Source of the DNA: Bacteroidota bacterium
GTDB lineage: Bacteria > Bacteroidota > Bacteroidia > Chitinophagales > Chitinophagaceae
NCBI GenBank assembly: GCA_018266575.1
Contig: JAFEAE010000017.1
Coordinates: 62,001 to 126,000 of the forward strand
Direction: 5' to 3'
DNA: 64,000 nucleotides
The position numbers were made by a program, and so were the translations under genes. Below, one piece after another: positions 60,110-64,000 of the stretch. The stretch's first letter is position 1, and each line of letters starts with the position of its first letter. The notes under the pieces were generated by a model that saw nothing but the letters and a program-made list of their open reading frames with translations, had not been told where the DNA came from and did not search any database.

Positions 60110-60183
60110 TATACCAGCATTTGTTCTTTCCTCAACATCGTTGCGTCGCACTCTTATACTGCCGCCATTCTACTCAGCGCTTT
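60110..60183 (+). repeat. Dispersed repeat, copy E (inside the ribosomal operon)
   Basis: The core CATCGTTGCGTCGCACTCTT is at 60136-60155, preceded by TACCAGCATTTGTTC and followed by ATACTGCCGCC. It occupies most of the 120-base spacer between rplX and rplN and is oriented opposite to transcription of the operon. Confidence 0.85.
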
Positions 60184-60190
60184 AGAAATT

Positions 60191-60559
60191 CTATAATACT
60201 TCAGGCGCAAGGGAAATAATCTTCATATACCCTTTGTCACGCAACTCCCTTGCCACCGGCCCGAAAATACGTGTGCCACGAGGTTCATCAGACTGGTTCA
60301 ACAACACCACAGCATTATCATCAAATCGGATATATGAACCATCCTTGCGGCGTAACTTATTTTTTGTACGTACAATTACCGCTTTTGTAACAGTGCCTTT
60401 TTTAATACCACCTGAAGGCAAAGCATCTTTAACTGTCACTACGATCTTGTCGCCAATTTTTGCATAATCCTGGCCACTGTTTCCGAGCACACGGATACAA
60501 AGCACTTCTTTAGCACCGCTGTTGTCCGCTACATTTAACCTGGTTTCCTGCTGAATCAT
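60191..60559 (-). CDS. rplN: 50S ribosomal protein L14
   Basis: L14 contacts 16S rRNA at an inter-subunit bridge. The start at 60559 ([19 protein letters not shown]) gives 122 residues, the usual length. A longer frame reaching 60613 reads through a tandem-word spacer. [21 protein letters not shown] and [11 protein letters not shown] are conserved. Confidence 0.97.
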   Translation of the reverse strand: MIQQETRLNVADNSGAKEVLCIRVLGNSGQDYAKIGDKIVVTVKDALPSGGIKKGTVTKAVIVRTKNKLRRKDGSYIRFDDNAVVLLNQSDEPRGTRIFGPVARELRDKGYMKIISLAPEVL

Positions 60560-60586
60560 TTTTTTAAGCTTTGAACTTATAGCTGT

Positions 60587-60665
60587 GAGCTTCGAGCTTC
60601 GAGCTATGAGCAATTATAAATTCTATTTATTTTTTTCTACGTCTCATAGCTCAAGGCTAAAAGCA
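60587..60665. repeat. GAGCTATGAG inverted words, rplN-rpsQ spacer
   Basis: GAGCTATGAG (60601-60610) is exactly complementary to CTCATAGCTC (60643-60652), and the flanks extend the pairing loosely (GAGCTTCGAGC before, AAGGCTAAAAGC after). It is the TATGAGC word family again, inside the ribosomal operon. Confidence 0.65.
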
Positions 60666-60679
60666 CGCAGCTTGCTTTC

Positions 60680-60937
60680 TTATTTCGCTTTTTCTACTAC
60701 TTCTACCAATCTCCAGCGTTTTGTTTTGCTAAGAGGGCGGCTTTCCATGATCTTCACAATGTCTCCAACCGTACATTCGTTCTTCTCGTCATGTGCATGG
60801 AACTTGGTCGTTTTCTTAACGAACTTTCCATAGATCGGGTGCTTTACTTTTCTTTCCACAGCAACTGTGATTGTTTTATCCATCTTGTTGCTGCTTACAA
60901 CCCCGATTCTTGTTTTTCGCAAATTTCTTTCAGCCAT
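60680..60937 (-). CDS. rpsQ: 30S ribosomal protein S17
   Basis: S17 binds 16S rRNA. The start at 60937 ([14 protein letters not shown]) yields 85 residues, the usual length. [21 protein letters not shown] and [21 protein letters not shown] are conserved. The longer frame to 60970 adds spacer-derived residues. Confidence 0.96.
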   Translation of the reverse strand: MAERNLRKTRIGVVSSNKMDKTITVAVERKVKHPIYGKFVKKTTKFHAHDEKNECTVGDIVKIMESRPLSKTKRWRLVEVVEKAK

Positions 60938-60994
60938 TGTATTTAATTTGAAAATTTGAAAATTCCTCAATTAAGCAATTGAGCCATTTTCACA

Positions 60995-61204
60995 TTATGC
61001 TTTTGCTTTCTTTTTATTCAATTCTGTTTTCAACCTTGCAAGGTCTTTACGTAAAGAACGGATGCTCATCGGATTCTCCAATGGAGAAATCGCATGTGCA
61101 AATTCCAGTTTCTTCAAACGCAATTCATCTTCCTGGATACGTGCTTTCAGGTCGCTCTCAGAAAAATCTTTCAGGCCTTTTACAAAATCAACTTTCTTTG
61201 ACAT
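60995..61204 (-). CDS. rpmC: 50S ribosomal protein L29
   Basis: L29 lies near the exit of the ribosomal tunnel. The 69-residue sequence is Lys-rich with LKKLEFAHAISPLENPMSIR, a family-typical stretch. It lies between rplP and rpsQ. Confidence 0.94.
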   Translation of the reverse strand: MSKKVDFVKGLKDFSESDLKARIQEDELRLKKLEFAHAISPLENPMSIRSLRKDLARLKTELNKKKAKA

Positions 61205-61224
61205 TGTATTAATTTTTTATTCTC

Positions 61225-61659
61225 TTATTTAGCACTTACGATAGCAACTGCATCGCGACGTACAATAAATTTTGTTTTGATCGGTAACTTCTGCGCCGCT
61301 AGGTGAAGCGCTTCTTTTGCTACTTGTTCAGGAACTCCATCTGCTTCAAATAAAATACGGCCTGGCTCCACTACAGCAGCCCAATACTCAGGGTTACCTT
61401 TACCTTTACCCATTCTCACTTCAAGTGGTTTTTTGGTAATTGGCTTATCAGGAAATACACGGATCCAAACATTCCCTTCACGCTTCATGTGGCGCGTCAA
61501 TGCCTGACGTGCAGCTTCAAGCTGGCGATTGGTTAACCAAATTGCTTCGAGTGCTTTCAAACCATAGGAACCAAAAGCAATTGAACTGCCTCGTTTTGCT
61601 ACTTCGCGAATGCGGCCTTTCTGTGCTTTCCTATGTTTCGATCTTTTCGGTTGTAACAT
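61225..61659 (-). CDS. rplP: 50S ribosomal protein L16
   Basis: L16 binds near the A-site tRNA. The 144-residue protein begins [15 protein letters not shown] and includes [20 protein letters not shown] and the conserved [21 protein letters not shown]. It lies between rpsC and rpmC. Confidence 0.97.
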   Translation of the reverse strand: MLQPKRSKHRKAQKGRIREVAKRGSSIAFGSYGLKALEAIWLTNRQLEAARQALTRHMKREGNVWIRVFPDKPITKKPLEVRMGKGKGNPEYWAAVVEPGRILFEADGVPEQVAKEALHLAAQKLPIKTKFIVRRDAVAIVSAK

Positions 61660-61731
61660 TTTATCTTAATTTGATAATTCGATGATTTACTAATTAGCTA
61701 ATTAGTTTAATTAGCCAATTATCTAATTGAA

Positions 61732-62538
61732 CTAATTTCTCCTGTCCCTTCTTTCTCCGCCACCTCTTCTTTCACCACCACCGCGCCTGTCGCCTCTGTG
61801 ATCGCGATGATCTCCACGGTGCCCGTGATCGTCCCTTCTGTCACCTCTTCTTTCGTTGCCTTGTCCACCTTCTTTGCCACCAACAAAATTCGGGTTAAGG
61901 TCTCTCTTCGTTAATACTTCACCTTTACAGATCCATACTTTAATACCGATCTTCCCATATACAGTCAATGCAAATACGTTTGCATAATCAATATCCATAC
62001 GCAGTGTGTGCAATGGCGTACGGCCTTGTTTTATTTCTTCGGTACGAGCGATTTCAGCACCACCCAAACGGCCTGCTACTTTTACTTTGATGCCTTCAGC
62101 ACCCATACGTAATGCAGAAGCGATCGCCATTTTGATAGCACGTTTGTAATTGATACGGTTCTCGATCTGGCGTGCGATAGTATCTGCAACAATATTTGCA
62201 TCGAGCTCCGGGCGACGGATCTCGAGAATATTGATCTGAACATCATCTTTACCAGTGAGCTTTTTCAATTCTTCTTTGATACGGTCAACTTCTCCACCAC
62301 CTTTACCGATAATGATACCAGGCTTGGAAGTATGAATTGTTACAATCAGTTTATTAAGCGTACGCTCAATAACGATCTTCGCAATTCCACCTTTATTGAT
62401 ACGTGCATTGAGGTAAGTCCTGATCTTATTGTCTTCGATCAGTTTTGTAGCATAGTCTTTTCTGCTGCCATACCAGTTGGATTCCCAACCGCGGATGATA
62501 CCTAACCTTGCACCAATAGGATTTGTTTTCTGACCCAT
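61732..62538 (-). CDS. rpsC: 30S ribosomal protein S3 with Arg/Gly/His-rich tail
   Basis: S3 forms part of the mRNA entry channel. Residues 1-215 are a normal S3, including the KH domain ([20 protein letters not shown]) and [22 protein letters not shown]. About the last 50 residues are a repetitive, disordered, Arg/Gly/His/Asp-rich tail ([20 protein letters not shown]). Total length is 268, versus about 210-240 in many bacteria; such tails are common in Bacteroidota. Confidence 0.97.
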   Translation of the reverse strand: MGQKTNPIGARLGIIRGWESNWYGSRKDYATKLIEDNKIRTYLNARINKGGIAKIVIERTLNKLIVTIHTSKPGIIIGKGGGEVDRIKEELKKLTGKDDVQINILEIRRPELDANIVADTIARQIENRINYKRAIKMAIASALRMGAEGIKVKVAGRLGGAEIARTEEIKQGRTPLHTLRMDIDYANVFALTVYGKIGIKVWICKGEVLTKRDLNPNFVGGKEGGQGNERRGDRRDDHGHRGDHRDHRGDRRGGGERRGGGERRDRRN

Positions 62539-62563
62539 ATTATGCTTTAATAATTTTTATCAA

Positions 62564-62908
62564 TTAATTTTTTGAATCAACAATGATCGTTACATGATTG
62601 CTACGTTTACGTACGCGGTAACCACGTCCTTGCGGAGCCGGGCGCATACGTTTTAAAATCCTTCCGCCATCTACAAAAATCGTTTTCACTACGAGGCTTG
62701 CATCTGCCGCACTTTTGCTTTCATTTTTCTGTTCCCAGTTCTTTACTGCCGACCACAATAATTTGTGGAGTGGTGTAGATGAATGTTGCGGATGATGCTC
62801 CAGCAATGCCAATGCTTTTTCAACCTGCATACCACGGATCTCATCTGCCAGCAAACGCATTTTGCGTGGTGATGTCGGATAATTTCTCAATTTAGCTACT
62901 GCTTCCAT
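62564..62908 (-). CDS. rplV: 50S ribosomal protein L22
   Basis: L22 reaches into the exit tunnel and is a macrolide-resistance site. The 114-residue sequence has the conserved [17 protein letters not shown] start and [22 protein letters not shown] end. It lies between rpsS and rpsC. Confidence 0.96.
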   Translation of the reverse strand: MEAVAKLRNYPTSPRKMRLLADEIRGMQVEKALALLEHHPQHSSTPLHKLLWSAVKNWEQKNESKSAADASLVVKTIFVDGGRILKRMRPAPQGRGYRVRKRSNHVTIIVDSKN

Positions 62909-62914
62909 TTTATT

Positions 62915-62985
62915 CAGTTTTCGGTTTTCGGTTTTCAGTCCTCAGTTGTTTTTCCGACAACTGCAGACCGATTACTGCCGACTTT
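62915..62985. repeat. Word-repeat hairpin, rplV-rpsS spacer
   Basis: CAGTTTTCGGTTTTCGGTTT (62915-62934) begins the spacer. CAGTTGT (62943-62949) then pairs with ACAACTG (62957-62963) over a 7-base loop, and CTGCAGACCGATTACTGCCG follows. These words resemble the right arm of the element at 16341-16579. Confidence 0.65.
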
Positions 62986-62990
62986 CTTTG

Positions 62991-63263
62991 TTATGCTATT
63001 TTTTTGCTTGAATGCCCTTTGAATTGACGTGTAGGGGCAAACTCACCGAGTTTGTGGCCTACCATGAATTCTGTTACATAAACCGGGATGAACTTATTGC
63101 CATTGTGTACAGCAAGTGTGTGCCCGACAAAATCCGGAGTGATGGTTGAACGGCGGCTCCAGGTTTTGATAACACCTTTTTTGGATTTGCCTTCGTTAAT
63201 ATCCAACACTTTTTTCTCCAGGTTTGCATCTACGTAAGGACCTTTTTTAATTGAACGACCCAT
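62991..63263 (-). CDS. rpsS: 30S ribosomal protein S19
   Basis: S19 works with S13 in the head of the small subunit. The 90-residue sequence starts [19 protein letters not shown] and contains [27 protein letters not shown] core residues ([19 protein letters not shown]). It lies between rplB and rplV. Confidence 0.96.
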   Translation of the reverse strand: MGRSIKKGPYVDANLEKKVLDINEGKSKKGVIKTWSRRSTITPDFVGHTLAVHNGNKFIPVYVTEFMVGHKLGEFAPTRQFKGHSSKKIA

Positions 63264-63349
63264 AGTCTTAATTTGATAATGTGCTAATTTGAAAATCTGA
63301 AAATGCTTTTTGAAAAATCACTTTCGATTTCCGCATCTGCATTTTATAA

Positions 63350-64000
63350 TTACTGAGTTATTTTTTTACCGTTCTTTCTTTGGATGATCAGCTTATCGCT
63401 TCCTTTTCCTTTCTGCCTTGTCTTCAATCCTCTTGAATATTGACCGCTTCTTGAACGAGGCTGGCCTCCTGAAGCTTTACCTTCACCACCACCCATCGGG
63501 TGATCAACAGGGTTCATGGCAACACCACGGTTTCTTGGACGGATACCTCTCCAACGGTTGCGACCAGCTTTACCCATGCTCTGCAAACTGTGGTCACTGT
63601 TAGAAACAACACCTACAGTAGCATAACAATTGATCAATACTTTTCTTAATTCACCAGAAGGCATTTTTAATACGGCATATTTATCTTCTTTGTTGGTCAA
63701 CTGAGCAGAAGTTCCTGCACTACGAACCAATTTTCCACCCTGTCCTGGTTGCATTTCGATGTTGTGTACATTTGTACCAAGCGGCATATTTTTCATCTGC
63801 AATGCATTTCCTACTTCCGGGGCAACATCATCACCAGCCAAAACTTTTGCACCAACCTGCAATCCCTGCGGAGCGAGGATATATCTTTTTTCTCCATCGG
63901 CATAATTCAACAATGCAATGAATGCTGTGCGGTTAGGGTCGTATTCAACAGAAACAACTGTTGCTGCAATATTTTTCTTCGATCTTTTAAAATCGATAAT
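63350..64000 (-). CDS. rplB: 50S ribosomal protein L2 (C-terminal part)
   Basis: L2 is part of the peptidyl-transferase region. The frame is open to the right edge of the window, so the first third of the gene is missing; the visible 216 codons plus stop cover the C-terminal part. [21 protein letters not shown], the [34 protein letters not shown] segment (shown as [20 protein letters not shown]) and [13 protein letters not shown] identify it. A start at 63913 would be false, because the reading continues upstream with [12 protein letters not shown]. Confidence 0.97.
   Translation of the reverse strand: MIDFKRSKKNIAATVVSVEYDPNRTAFIALLNYADGEKRYILAPQGLQVGAKVLAGDDVAPEVGNALQMKNMPLGTNVHNIEMQPGQGGKLVRSAGTSAQLTNKEDKYAVLKMPSGELRKVLINCYATVGVVSNSDHSLQSMGKAGRNRWRGIRPRNRGVAMNPVDHPMGGGEGKASGGQPRSRSGQYSRGLKTRQKGKGSDKLIIQRKNGKKITQ

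Overview
The window is a chromosomal segment of a member of the Bacteroidota, most likely in or near the Chitinophagaceae. The evidence is a SusC/SusD outer-membrane pair, LytTR two-component genes, a type 9 secretion (CHU_C-type) C-terminal signal on a giant PKD protein, a three-domain IspG, Bat aerotolerance genes, AT-rich promoters with the Bacteroidota -7 element (TAnnTTTG), and very few Shine-Dalgarno sites. No tRNA, rRNA, CRISPR array, transposase, phage gene or replication origin was seen.

Layout. 0.2-10.8 kb is a nutrient-uptake locus: a LytTR regulator and LytS-type kinase, diverging from SusC, SusD and a third lipoprotein that end in a clear terminator, then a TPR/DUF1579-like protein and a LytS-like protein that has lost its phospho-acceptor histidine. 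11-16.3 kb holds an NRAMP-like and a GntP transporter, a lipoprotein class D beta-lactamase, and batB-batC. 16.6-31.4 kb holds ispG, an aldose epimerase, a lipoprotein, a YhhN protein, nadB, a 1657-residue PKD surface protein, a sugar-1-phosphate nucleotidyltransferase, and a beta-propeller/phosphoesterase protein. 31.6-41 kb is mixed. It contains an arsenic cluster (arsR, arsM, and one ORF fusing an ArsN2-like acetyltransferase to a thioredoxin-type arsenate reductase), plus manA and a YraN protein. 41-54.3 kb holds xerD, two oxidoreductases, a vWA protein diverging from an ECF sigma/anti-sigma-like pair, a DUF2911 protein, an aminotransferase, and a map - M20 peptidase - BaiN-like flavoprotein run. 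54.4-64 kb is the S10/spc ribosomal operon from rplB (cut by the window edge) to secY, all on the minus strand. The alpha-operon genes that usually follow are absent.

The most unusual content is between genes. At least five, perhaps six, copies of a dispersed repeat of about 50-105 bp share a core (CATCGTTGCGTCGCACTCTT). One copy sits inside the ribosomal operon, and two face each other around a second palindromic repeat. Other spacers carry long imperfect inverted repeats built of short tandem 'words' (for example TATGAGC, ACTTCTT, GTGAGCAG, CACAGATT), often forming terminator-like hairpins between convergent genes. One such inverted repeat lies in frame inside ispG. I did not find a clearly new multi-gene system. 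The best candidates for follow-up are this repeat family, the ArsN2-ArsC fusion, the degenerate kinase beside the SusCD locus, and SusC-like modules in non-receptor proteins.
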